A stretch of 64,000 bases of DNA from an uncultured Ignavibacteria bacterium. GTDB lineage: Bacteria > Bacteroidota > Ignavibacteria > Tepidaquicellales > Tepidaquicellaceae. Where the stretch lies: assembly GCA_937974175.1 (NCBI GenBank), contig CALJIG010000055.1:1-64000 (forward strand). Direction: 5' to 3'. A model generated the notes under the pieces. It was not told where the DNA came from and searched no databases. It saw only the letters and a program-made list of their open reading frames with translations. Both the position numbers and the translations under genes were made by a program. Of this stretch, positions 1 through 7,389 are shown piece by piece. The stretch's first letter is position 1. Every line of letters starts with the position of its first letter.

Positions 1-45
1 AAAATTTGAAAAACCCCATTACTACTAATAGGTAAAAATTTTTAT

Positions 46-1140
46 TTATTCCTTGACATAAATGCTTAAAAGCTGCTTTACAATTCTCGGTGAAGTCTTG
101 CCGTCCCAGAATTTCGGAGTGCCGCCTTTTTTCCATTTACCGGAAAACAGTTGTTCAAAATAAAATTTGAATTTATACGGGTCAATGCCGGCAAGTATGT
201 TTGTGCCCTCAGTAACAGTTTCGGGACGTTCAGTATTTTTTCTCAAAGTAACGCACGGAATTTTCATCACCGTTGTCTCTTCCTGAATGCCGCCGGAATC
301 GGTAATCACTGCAAAAGAATTTTTCACAAGATAAATAAACTCAAGGTAACCGAGCGGGTCAGTTATAATAAACTTATCCGATAATGCTATCTGTTTAAGA
401 TTTTTCTGAGTTCTTGGATGAACAGGAAAAACTATTTTGTAATCTTTAGATGTTTCCTCTAATGTCTTTAGCAACATTTTCAGATTCTCTGCATCATCTA
501 CATTCGATGGTCTGTGTAAGGTCACGACTAAATATTTCTTTGGCTTTAATTTATACTCGTCAAAAAATGCAGGCTTCTTTAATTTGTTTAAATTGGCTTT
601 AAGAGTATCTATCATCGTATTCCCTACAAAAAATAATTTCTGATCGTTATGTCCTTCTTTTCTTAAATTTTTATTGGCAAGCTCAGACGTTGTAAAAAAA
701 TAATCTGCAATGGAATCCGTAACTAATCTGTTTATCTCTTCAGGCATTTCCATATCGCGCGAGCGTATACCGCCTTCAACGTGGGCGACATCTATATTCA
801 GTTTCTTTGCAGAGATACTGCATGCCATTGTAGAGTTCACATCGCCGACAACTAAAACTATATCGGGCCGATTTTCAATTAACTCTTTTTCAAACTTGAC
901 CATAATATTCGCCGTCTGCTCTGCGTGGGAGCCGGACCCGACTCCAAGATTGACGTCGGGCTCGGGAATATTAAGCTGCTTAAAAAAACTGTGCGAAAGC
1001 TTCTCATCATAATGCTGCCCCGTATGAACTAAACGGAACGTAATATCTTTGCCAAGCTTCTGAACTCTTTTTATCTCATGAATTATAGGAGCTATCTTCA
1101 TGAAGTTCGGACGCGCCCCTGCTACTAAAGTTACTTTCAA
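46..1140 (-). CDS. wecB: Non-hydrolysing UDP-N-acetylglucosamine 2-epimerase (WecB/WbpI family)
   Basis: This cytoplasmic enzyme should interconvert a UDP-GlcNAc-type sugar with its ManNAc epimer. The 364 residues match the usual family length. They begin with the family's GARPNFMKIAP motif and carry VVGDVNSTMA, HVEGGIRSRD, PEEINR and the late DSGGIQEE loop. The start is TTG: an in-frame TAA lies two codons upstream and the conserved N-terminus begins right at the TTG. It is the last gene of the polysaccharide locus inside the window. Because a wbpA/B/D/E set opens the same locus, its substrate could be UDP-GlcNAc3NAcA (the WbpI role) rather than UDP-GlcNAc; the sequence alone does not decide. 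The family call is secure. Confidence 0.93.
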   Translation of the reverse strand: MKVTLVAGARPNFMKIAPIIHEIKRVQKLGKDITFRLVHTGQHYDEKLSHSFFKQLNIPEPDVNLGVGSGSHAEQTANIMVKFEKELIENRPDIVLVVGDVNSTMACSISAKKLNIDVAHVEGGIRSRDMEMPEEINRLVTDSIADYFFTTSELANKNLRKEGHNDQKLFFVGNTMIDTLKANLNKLKKPAFFDEYKLKPKKYLVVTLHRPSNVDDAENLKMLLKTLEETSKDYKIVFPVHPRTQKNLKQIALSDKFIITDPLGYLEFIYLVKNSFAVITDSGGIQEETTVMKIPCVTLRKNTERPETVTEGTNILAGIDPYKFKFYFEQLFSGKWKKGGTPKFWDGKTSPRIVKQLLSIYVKE

Positions 1141-1190
1141 ATTTTAAATAGGGAAAAGTTAAAAAAGTTAAACAGTGCTTTCTCTGTTTT

Positions 1191-1294
1191 TAAACGCAAA
1201 GTTCACGCGAAGAGCGCAGAGAATTAGAAAAATTCAATCTTATTAATTTCAAAACTTTGCGGACTCTGCGAAGTCTTTGCGCACTTTGCGTTTA
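1191..1294. repeat. Imperfect palindrome built of CGCAAAG/CGCAGAG-type motifs
   Basis: In the 204-bp gap between the epimerase and the Wzi-like gene, a perfect 12-bp inverted repeat (taaacgcaaagt at 1191-1202, actttgcgttta at 1283-1294) brackets further inverted copies of short motifs (gcgcagag inside the left arm, ctctgcg and ctttgcg inside the right arm). The arms are too far apart, with an AT-rich centre, to be an ordinary rho-independent terminator. It resembles dispersed intergenic palindromes; whether it is repeated elsewhere in the genome cannot be seen here. Confidence 0.6.
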
Positions 1295-1344
1295 ATAAAC
1301 AATACAGCTAAATCTTAAATCATAATTCTTAAATCTTAAATACT

Positions 1345-3036
1345 TTAATAATCTATCCTTAGCGTTGCGAAGAAATAATTATTGTTATACTTCTTTGATT
1401 GAAAAATATTATCTATATCGTTATACACATATTTTAGTTCAAGGAAGAACTGTTTCAGCGGCTCTATCTTTAAAAATGCTGTTACAATATTTCTGTTAAT
1501 TCTGTTGCCGTCAAGGAAACTGGTAGAGTTAGGATAGTTATCCCCTACTCCGTTATTTATATTTCCACCGTAGTTTATTACTACATTGCCCAGCGAATCA
1601 TATACAATTCCTTCACCCGAGCGCTGGAACTGATATTGTAAATCGAGCCTTACTCTTTGTGTAATATTGTAAGAAAGTTTTAACGCAACTTCATCTGAGT
1701 TTGGCGAGAGCTTTGCGCCAAGCGGCATTCCCCAGTTTGTATAAGTTGTTTTTAACGAACGGTGTGTATAAACAAACGGGTCAAGATGCGTATATTCTAA
1801 TGCGCCTGTAAGATTCGGAATTGTAAAAGCATTGGTCCATAAAGCTCCAAGCTGCCATCCGAACTTTGTATCGGCTGCAATAAATTCTTTCGGCTTTGTA
1901 ATTGCGCCAAGACTTAGCTCATCTACTAAAAGCGTTCCCTGCAAAGCAAGATTTTTTGCAGGCTGAATTTCCATATCGATACCGAAGAGATTGTTGTTCG
2001 GATTTGAATTTACTACGTCGTTATAATCAACTGATATTAAAAAGCTCACCGGATTTAAATTTGAAAAGCTGAATGACTGGGAAGCAGTTACCAGCGATTC
2101 CCAGAATCCCATTCTAAACTTCGGAGAAAAATTTACATCAAGTCTGTGCGTAGCAATTGTTTTGTTCGGTATATCACGCCCGAGCGAATCGCCTTTCAGT
2201 CCGCCGTATGTGAATGAATATCTTAAAGCTTTATATTGAAGTTTAAGATTTATAACATCGAACGGAACTGTGTTGTTTGAAAAATATAATTTATCTATAT
2301 AGCCGAAGCCTTGTGTAAATGCTTCGCGTCCGACAGTCAGCGCAAGCCAGTTGCTTTGAGTCTGATATCTTAAATATCCTTCGAATGAATCGAAATATCC
2401 TTCATTTGGGAATTTTCTTGCTGCTGCAAGGCGGGGGTCAGTCGATCTGCCAAATATAACTGCTTTATCATCGCCGGACATTTTGCTTCCGTTTGTTGCG
2501 CGAAGATAAAATCCGACGGAATTGAAAAGTGTTCCGCGAAAACGTAAACCTATTTCACCGAGACTTAATGAATTACTTCCCAGTGTATCTCCACTGGATT
2601 TCCTATAAGAGTATGACCATAATCCATCAACAAAGAATGAAGCATTCGAATCTAAATATTTGTATAAATACTTTTGTTTATCATTGGAAAACATTTTTTT
2701 GCCGTCCCATCCCTCAACAAAACTCGAAACTTTTGAATTGACCTGTTTACCCAAATCATATTCAAATTCGTTCAGATAATCTTCGAGAAATTTTTTATCA
2801 ACTGAAGTAAGGGTGCTTTTATTATTGTTGATAGTAACAAGAAATTTTCCAATCTCTCCTCTGGAAATCGGTATCTGAGAAGAGTTGTAATCAATAATAT
2901 CTGCAAGCTGCATTCTCTTCAGGAAATCATAAACAGGATGAGAAGGCGGTGCCATTTCAACCTGCGCAAATAATGAAACAGGCAGCGCGCAGAATATAAA
3001 AAAGACTGCGGTTAAAAATTGTAATCTAAATTTCAT
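1345..3036 (-). CDS. Wzi-like capsule assembly outer-membrane beta-barrel protein
   Basis: This is a predicted outer-membrane protein of 563 residues with a cleavable signal peptide (hydrophobic residues 5-22, ending SLFAQ). An N-terminal segment (about 30-110) is rich in HPVYDFLKRMQ-type helical sequence. The rest (about 115-563) shows alternating hydrophobic and polar beta strands and a terminal aromatic strand ending in RIDY, as expected for a barrel. This arrangement is that of the capsule assembly Wzi family, which holds capsule at the cell surface. The neighbouring sugar transferase and 2-epimerase support the role. It follows a terminator, so it may have its own promoter, though I could not identify one in the 52-bp gap. 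Confidence 0.7.
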   Translation of the reverse strand: MKFRLQFLTAVFFIFCALPVSLFAQVEMAPPSHPVYDFLKRMQLADIIDYNSSQIPISRGEIGKFLVTINNNKSTLTSVDKKFLEDYLNEFEYDLGKQVNSKVSSFVEGWDGKKMFSNDKQKYLYKYLDSNASFFVDGLWSYSYRKSSGDTLGSNSLSLGEIGLRFRGTLFNSVGFYLRATNGSKMSGDDKAVIFGRSTDPRLAAARKFPNEGYFDSFEGYLRYQTQSNWLALTVGREAFTQGFGYIDKLYFSNNTVPFDVINLKLQYKALRYSFTYGGLKGDSLGRDIPNKTIATHRLDVNFSPKFRMGFWESLVTASQSFSFSNLNPVSFLISVDYNDVVNSNPNNNLFGIDMEIQPAKNLALQGTLLVDELSLGAITKPKEFIAADTKFGWQLGALWTNAFTIPNLTGALEYTHLDPFVYTHRSLKTTYTNWGMPLGAKLSPNSDEVALKLSYNITQRVRLDLQYQFQRSGEGIVYDSLGNVVINYGGNINNGVGDNYPNSTSFLDGNRINRNIVTAFLKIEPLKQFFLELKYVYNDIDNIFQSKKYNNNYFFATLRIDY

Positions 3037-3072
3037 TAGGAAAAGGGTTTGGTTGGTATTGAGGAATAAAAA

Positions 3073-3098
3073 AAGCGCAGTAATAAAATTATGCGCTT
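3073..3098 (-). terminator. Rho-independent terminator overlapping the end of the sugar transferase gene
   Basis: On the minus strand the sequence AAGCGCA-TAAT-TTT-ATTA-(C)-TGCGCTT forms an 11-bp stem with one bulged base, followed by a run of seven T residues. The left arm contains the last two codons of the sugar transferase and its TAA stop lies in the hairpin. It should end transcription of the upstream locus before the Wzi-like gene. Confidence 0.7.
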
Positions 3099-4186
3099 CT
3101 TGCTCTTTTGAGCAGAATATTATGAAAAGCTTTGAAAAAATATTTTATATCGGTGCGTATAGGAGCTTTTTCATAGGCATCAAGATATTTTTTTTCCGAC
3201 TCTATAATTTCATCAAGAGTTTGAGGCATATCGGCATAATAAGGCGGCACTAAACCGGGTCTGTGCTTTGCTCTTTTTTCTTTTAACTCGTCATCGTATA
3301 AATTAAAATAGTGAAGGCTTAAAGGTCTTACACCTACAAGCTTTAATTCACCTTTTAACAAATTGAAAATCATAGGAAGCTCATCCAGCCATATCTTTCT
3401 GAATAATTTCCCTGCTGTTGTAATTCTGAAATCGTTCTCGAATTTTCCGCCCTGCTTCAGATTATTTTTTTTATAAATATATTCCTGAAGGTATTCTGCA
3501 TAAGGATGCATAGTGCGGAATTTATAAACGCGGATTATCTTACCGCCCTTTCCGATTCTTCTCATTCTGATAAGCGGGCCGTAGCTAGGCTTCATATCAT
3601 AAGAAGGCTCTTTTACTTTTCGTGTTACGAAGAAAAGATTATTATTTATTTCCTGATACTCTATTATTTCAAATCCACAAGATACAAGTCTGCCAAGAGT
3701 TTCAGCTACTGAAAAAACTCTGTTGCGTCCTTTTGTTAATGCGAAATAAATTCTTTTAGTTACAGACCACTTTGGAAATACTCTTTTTAAAATGTAATCA
3801 AGAGTGTAATAAGGATAGGAAATTATTTTAGGAAATTTTTTAAGAATTCTTTGCTTGCGTTCGAAAGATGTTTCAACGTAGCTGATAAATTTTCCGCCCG
3901 GTTCAAGTTTTTCGTTTACCTTTTCGAAAAATTTATTGAGAAGCCTTACATCATTTATTCTCTGAAGATTTACAATAAATGGCTGACCTTTGGAAAGGAA
4001 TTCAAGATGCGAACTTTTTTTTGCAGTTAAAAAGCTTGAGTGATCAAACCTTTCGATATGCTTGCGAATGTATTTTATAACTTCTTTACTAGGCTTGTAA
4101 TATTTTTCGGACTTAACAAATTTAAATATGCCCGGATTGGCCGTCTCTATTGCGGCAATATCTATATTTGGCTTAGTAATATTCAA
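3089..4186 (-). CDS. Sugar transferase (phosphoglycosyl transferase catalytic domain) with a soluble N-terminal domain
   Basis: The C-terminal half (about 195-365) is a bacterial sugar transferase domain: RMRRIGKGGKI, VYKFRTMHPYA, the catalytic Asp-Glu pair in WLDELPMIFNLLKGE, LVGVRP and HRPGL. Such enzymes load the first sugar phosphate onto undecaprenyl phosphate to start repeat-unit synthesis. Residues 1-190 are not the usual membrane helices. They look soluble, and the stretch FIVNLQRIND then KLEPGGKFISYVE resembles the late motifs of a SAM methyltransferase fold, without a clear GxGxG SAM site. The membrane hairpin normally found just before the KFRTM region is not evident. The start is TTG, with no in-frame Met until deep in the protein. 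The gene is flanked by a candidate promoter and a terminator. Confidence 0.82.
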   Translation of the reverse strand: MNITKPNIDIAAIETANPGIFKFVKSEKYYKPSKEVIKYIRKHIERFDHSSFLTAKKSSHLEFLSKGQPFIVNLQRINDVRLLNKFFEKVNEKLEPGGKFISYVETSFERKQRILKKFPKIISYPYYTLDYILKRVFPKWSVTKRIYFALTKGRNRVFSVAETLGRLVSCGFEIIEYQEINNNLFFVTRKVKEPSYDMKPSYGPLIRMRRIGKGGKIIRVYKFRTMHPYAEYLQEYIYKKNNLKQGGKFENDFRITTAGKLFRKIWLDELPMIFNLLKGELKLVGVRPLSLHYFNLYDDELKEKRAKHRPGLVPPYYADMPQTLDEIIESEKKYLDAYEKAPIRTDIKYFFKAFHNILLKRARSA

Positions 4187-4254
4187 TATCTCAAAGGGGG
4201 AAAAATATTTAGTTTATCTTACAATACAGATTACTTCTAAATTTTCTCGTAGTT

Positions 4255-4283
4255 AATATACCTTAAAATAGAATAAAAAACAA
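4255..4283 (-). promoter_or_regulatory. Candidate sigma-70-type promoter for the sugar transferase gene
   Basis: In the 196-bp gap upstream of the sugar transferase the minus strand reads TTGTTT (4283-4278), a 17-bp spacer, then TATATT (4260-4255). This would give a leader of roughly 60 nt before the TTG start. It is judged by eye only, in AT-rich DNA where such matches arise by chance. Confidence 0.35.
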
Positions 4284-4382
4284 ATAAAAGTTTATAATAA
4301 TGTCCTTCCAAAAATCCTGCTTTTCAGACTGCAAAAAACTTTAAATCTGTAATTATTAATTATTTACATCTCAAAATTCTTA

Positions 4383-5519
4383 TTAAATTTCCGCTTTTGT
4401 ATCGTATTTTCCGAATGATTTTAAAATAGCCGGATTAGCTTTCCATTGCTCAATACTTTTAGGATAGTTTTCATAAAGCCATATCTGTAAATCACTTAAA
4501 TCTATTGTTTTGTCAAGCATGTTGTCCATTCTTCTCTTCCACTCAGTTTTCAAATCAGGAATATTCATCAACTCTTCTACTTTCTCAAATAATTTTTCTC
4601 TGTCCTTCGTTAGAATTCCAAAGCCAAGTTTATAGTTCAGTTCCATGTCGTTCAGGTAACCGATCTTTCCGACGAAATCATTAAATCTAATATACGGCAC
4701 TCCCAGCATTCCGGCTTCAGATGACATCGTCTGGGAATCACCAATGAATAAACTTGCGCCTGCCAGTATGTGAGTAATATCTTTCGGCACAATTTTCAGT
4801 CTGTACTTTTCAAACTCTTCAAGGACAGGACGTTCAGAATTTATTATTACTCTGCCTTTTTTCTCAAGCATGGAAATCAATCTGCGGCAGTCATCGTTTG
4901 TAATCCCCGTCATGCCAACATCATGAGTTGCCGTTAATGATACAAGACGTATTATAAAATATGTTTGATTTTTCAATCCATCCTTTAGGCCATACTTTTC
5001 TAAAACTGATTCATCGATTCTAAAATGATTGGGATGAAGATAAGCTGAAGCTTTAAATCCTTCGAAGCCTATTTTTTTATTGTTATACTTTCCGAAGTTT
5101 GTAATGGCAGGAGCTAAAGTGTATGTTCCGGTTTTTTGTAATATAAAAGATTCCGGTACGGCTGTGATATCATCATCAGCAAAAAAAATTGTGGGCACTC
5201 CTCTTAATCTTCCTACGATTGTCAGCAAGTCATCCGTTACAAATAAATTATATTTTTTCCCGCTAGTGAATTTGAACAGGCGCCAGATACTTCTTATAAG
5301 ATTTATTCCTGCGCCAAGGTATGTTGGTATGCCTTTTATCTTTCTTCCCTGCGGAAAAATGTTTGTGTACTTCCATCCTTCTTTTTTAACTAAGTCTTCG
5401 AGCACATCTTTTGATGTGATAACAATATCGACTTCATGCCCGCGCCTGATAAGCTCGTTAATTGTTATTCTATAGAGATGATACTTAGACGGATGTACGA
5501 AGAAAAAAAGAAAACGCAT
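4383..5519 (-). CDS. DUF354 family glycosyltransferase-like protein
   Basis: A 378-residue soluble protein that starts MRFLFFFVHPSKYHLYR and continues with LIRRGHEVDIVITSKD. It matches the DUF354 family, which has a GT-B (UDP-GlcNAc 2-epimerase-like) fold. The C-terminal half holds IGDSQTMSSEAGMLGVPYIRF, resembling the nucleotide-sugar site of GT-B enzymes. DUF354 proteins are common in capsule and O-antigen loci, but no reaction has been established that I can name. The gene is 31 bp downstream of the acyltransferase gene at 5551-6600, probably in the same transcript. ATG start. Confidence 0.75.
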   Translation of the reverse strand: MRFLFFFVHPSKYHLYRITINELIRRGHEVDIVITSKDVLEDLVKKEGWKYTNIFPQGRKIKGIPTYLGAGINLIRSIWRLFKFTSGKKYNLFVTDDLLTIVGRLRGVPTIFFADDDITAVPESFILQKTGTYTLAPAITNFGKYNNKKIGFEGFKASAYLHPNHFRIDESVLEKYGLKDGLKNQTYFIIRLVSLTATHDVGMTGITNDDCRRLISMLEKKGRVIINSERPVLEEFEKYRLKIVPKDITHILAGASLFIGDSQTMSSEAGMLGVPYIRFNDFVGKIGYLNDMELNYKLGFGILTKDREKLFEKVEELMNIPDLKTEWKRRMDNMLDKTIDLSDLQIWLYENYPKSIEQWKANPAILKSFGKYDTKAEI

Positions 5520-5550
5520 TTATAATTTATTGAGAAGATTTAAATTTTAT

Positions 5551-6600
5551 TTAGTCCAGACGATTGCATCTTATACCGTAACGCGATAAGAACATCGTTA
5601 TCTCTTCGCCGATTGCAGATGTCCCAATCCGTTCTTTAGTGCGAAGATTTATTACCATTTTGAATTTACCTGCTGCCGATTTTGTATCCGCATCCAATGA
5701 ATCCATTAATAAAACATTATCTGCTGCAATAGTATCGCTATAATAATTTTTGTCAGGAACATAAACCATACTTGAATTCGTTTCATTGTTTTTTAAATCC
5801 ATCACAAATTTATTCATAGATTCATCAAAGCCTGAAACACTAAATCCGTTGTAAGAAATAAAATTTATAAAATCCGTAAATATATTTTTTAAAATTTCCG
5901 TTCTTTTTTCTTCTGTTAGCTGCGGCGGATAATTTTCAACAAGTACTTTGGCAGGCGAACCCGCAGCAAGTGAATTAGCAGGTAAATTTTTTGATACTAA
6001 TGAGTTTGCTCCTATAACAACATTATCGCCGACTGTAACACCGGGCATTATAAATACTCTCCATGGCAGCCAGACTTTATTTCCCAATGTAATCGGAGCA
6101 AATGTAACAGGAAAACCGTCAATCTGCGAAAGCCACGAGCCGTGCGTAAACAGCAGACAATGTCCGCCTATTCCCGTATCATCACCAATGGTCAGCGGCT
6201 TTGTAGGATTAAGATATGAGTACTCCATTACAATTACACGCTTGCCGATTTTTATAATTGAGTCGGGATTTTTTATCCCTGCAATAACTACCTGCTCGTT
6301 AATTCTCGTATCCTCTCCTATTTCAACCTGTTCTGTATCTATAAAAACAAAATGACCGATCTTAACAAACCGGTCTATCTTTATTGACTTTGCTCTTACA
6401 ACTGTCATCATTCCTATACTTGTATTGCTTTGTATTTCTACATTCTTGCCTACAATTACCGTACCTAAGCCTATTGAAACGTTTTCACCAAACTTATAAC
6501 CCTTACTCTTATAATATAATATTTTTAGAAATGACGGAAGAAAACCAATGAGCAGCATCTGCTTTACCGGAATTCTGTTTTTCTTGATAAGAGTTTTCAT
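5551..6600 (-). CDS. Left-handed beta-helix (hexapeptide) acyltransferase with an extra C-terminal domain
   Basis: Residues about 25-225 are hexapeptide repeats ([IV]G-type triplets such as IGLGTVIVGKNVEIQ and IGDDTGIGGHCLLF). They end in NSLVSKNLPANSLAAGSPAKVL, the usual end of the O-acetyltransferase (CysE/LacA/WcaF) fold. It probably transfers an acyl group to a sugar of the polysaccharide. Residues about 240-349 form an additional non-repeat domain that I do not recognise; it contains the acidic VLLMDSLDADTKSA stretch and ends in SRYGIRCNRLD. Nine bases separate it from the upstream deacetylase-like gene. It is one of three beta-helix acyltransferases in the locus. Confidence 0.8.
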   Translation of the reverse strand: MKTLIKKNRIPVKQMLLIGFLPSFLKILYYKSKGYKFGENVSIGLGTVIVGKNVEIQSNTSIGMMTVVRAKSIKIDRFVKIGHFVFIDTEQVEIGEDTRINEQVVIAGIKNPDSIIKIGKRVIVMEYSYLNPTKPLTIGDDTGIGGHCLLFTHGSWLSQIDGFPVTFAPITLGNKVWLPWRVFIMPGVTVGDNVVIGANSLVSKNLPANSLAAGSPAKVLVENYPPQLTEEKRTEILKNIFTDFINFISYNGFSVSGFDESMNKFVMDLKNNETNSSMVYVPDKNYYSDTIAADNVLLMDSLDADTKSAAGKFKMVINLRTKERIGTSAIGEEITMFLSRYGIRCNRLD

Positions 6601-6609
6601 GGGGGATTT

Positions 6610-7389
6610 TTATTTCTTAGAGTTTTTCTTTACAATAACTCCCTTTACTACATTTTTTAAGCTCTGCATCACATATTCTGATACATACGGAAGTATATTA
6701 TTGTTCCATCTTTGCGGATGAGTTGTCATCATTATTTTTTTAGGGAGCTTATTATTTTTAAAAGCATCAGTAACTTCAAAAGAAGTTTGAAGATTTAATT
6801 TGTACGGGTCTGTTTTTACTTTATCACGCACACTTACTTTCTCTCCGTTCCAGCTTCTTCCTGTATCGGTTAAATATCCGAACACAGAAAAATCCACATC
6901 ATAATATGGCTCACCGATAATTCCGTAATCTCTGTAATTTATTTTATCCCAAATCTGCTTATTATCAAATTTTGACATCGGGCTGCCGTGCATGCAGATT
7001 GTTACAACGGGATAATACGTTCTGAAATATTCTAAGTTCTTCTCAAATATTTTTACAGCTTCATCATAGTTTCCGTTTGCCAAATCCATTTCTTCATAGT
7101 GATAACCAATCTCATGCCCCAAATCTCTTATCGCATTTATAACTTTAGGGTCGTTGCTCGAATCTACAATTCTGAAATAATACGTAGATACTATTCCCAG
7201 CTTATTTTCAATTTTTGCAGTTGCTAATGAATTGTACGGCAGCTTATCAACATCATGCCTCAGCAAAATTAGTTTTTCATGTTCGCTTTTTCCGTTAAGA
7301 TAATTTTCGAACGAATCAAATTTATATCCTGCATCAAGCGCAGCTTTTAATATATTTTCAAATGCTGTTAAAGTAAAATCTAATGCCAT
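6610..7389 (-). CDS. Polysaccharide deacetylase-like protein (carbohydrate esterase 4 fold)
   Basis: This 259-residue protein shows the NodB-type metal site in degenerate form. Motif 1 is LLRHDVDKLP (about 42-51) and motif 2 is GHEIGYHYEEMD (about 90-101), with a later ICMHGSPMS. There is no signal peptide, so it probably acts in the cytoplasm on a precursor sugar rather than on finished polymer. Its ATG overlaps the stop codon of the upstream fused amidotransferase by one base (TAATG), which suggests the two products work on the same sugar. The family call is firm; the substrate is unknown. Confidence 0.75.
   Translation of the reverse strand: MALDFTLTAFENILKAALDAGYKFDSFENYLNGKSEHEKLILLRHDVDKLPYNSLATAKIENKLGIVSTYYFRIVDSSNDPKVINAIRDLGHEIGYHYEEMDLANGNYDEAVKIFEKNLEYFRTYYPVVTICMHGSPMSKFDNKQIWDKINYRDYGIIGEPYYDVDFSVFGYLTDTGRSWNGEKVSVRDKVKTDPYKLNLQTSFEVTDAFKNNKLPKKIMMTTHPQRWNNNILPYVSEYVMQSLKNVVKGVIVKKNSKK

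Noticed and set aside
1..45. A gene or terminator at the left edge
   Set aside because: The 45 bp after the epimerase stop contain no hairpin with a T run and are too short to show a gene.
1311..1340. Repeated AATCTTAAAT-type words downstream of the Wzi-like gene
   Set aside because: Short, AT-rich and imperfect; likely simple-sequence drift without function.
5080..5475. A 131-codon plus-strand frame opposite the DUF354 gene
   Set aside because: It lies wholly inside a well-supported gene on the other strand and has no domain of its own. The same holds for all plus-strand frames in the window, including 38562-39023, 42006-42458 and 56768-57190.
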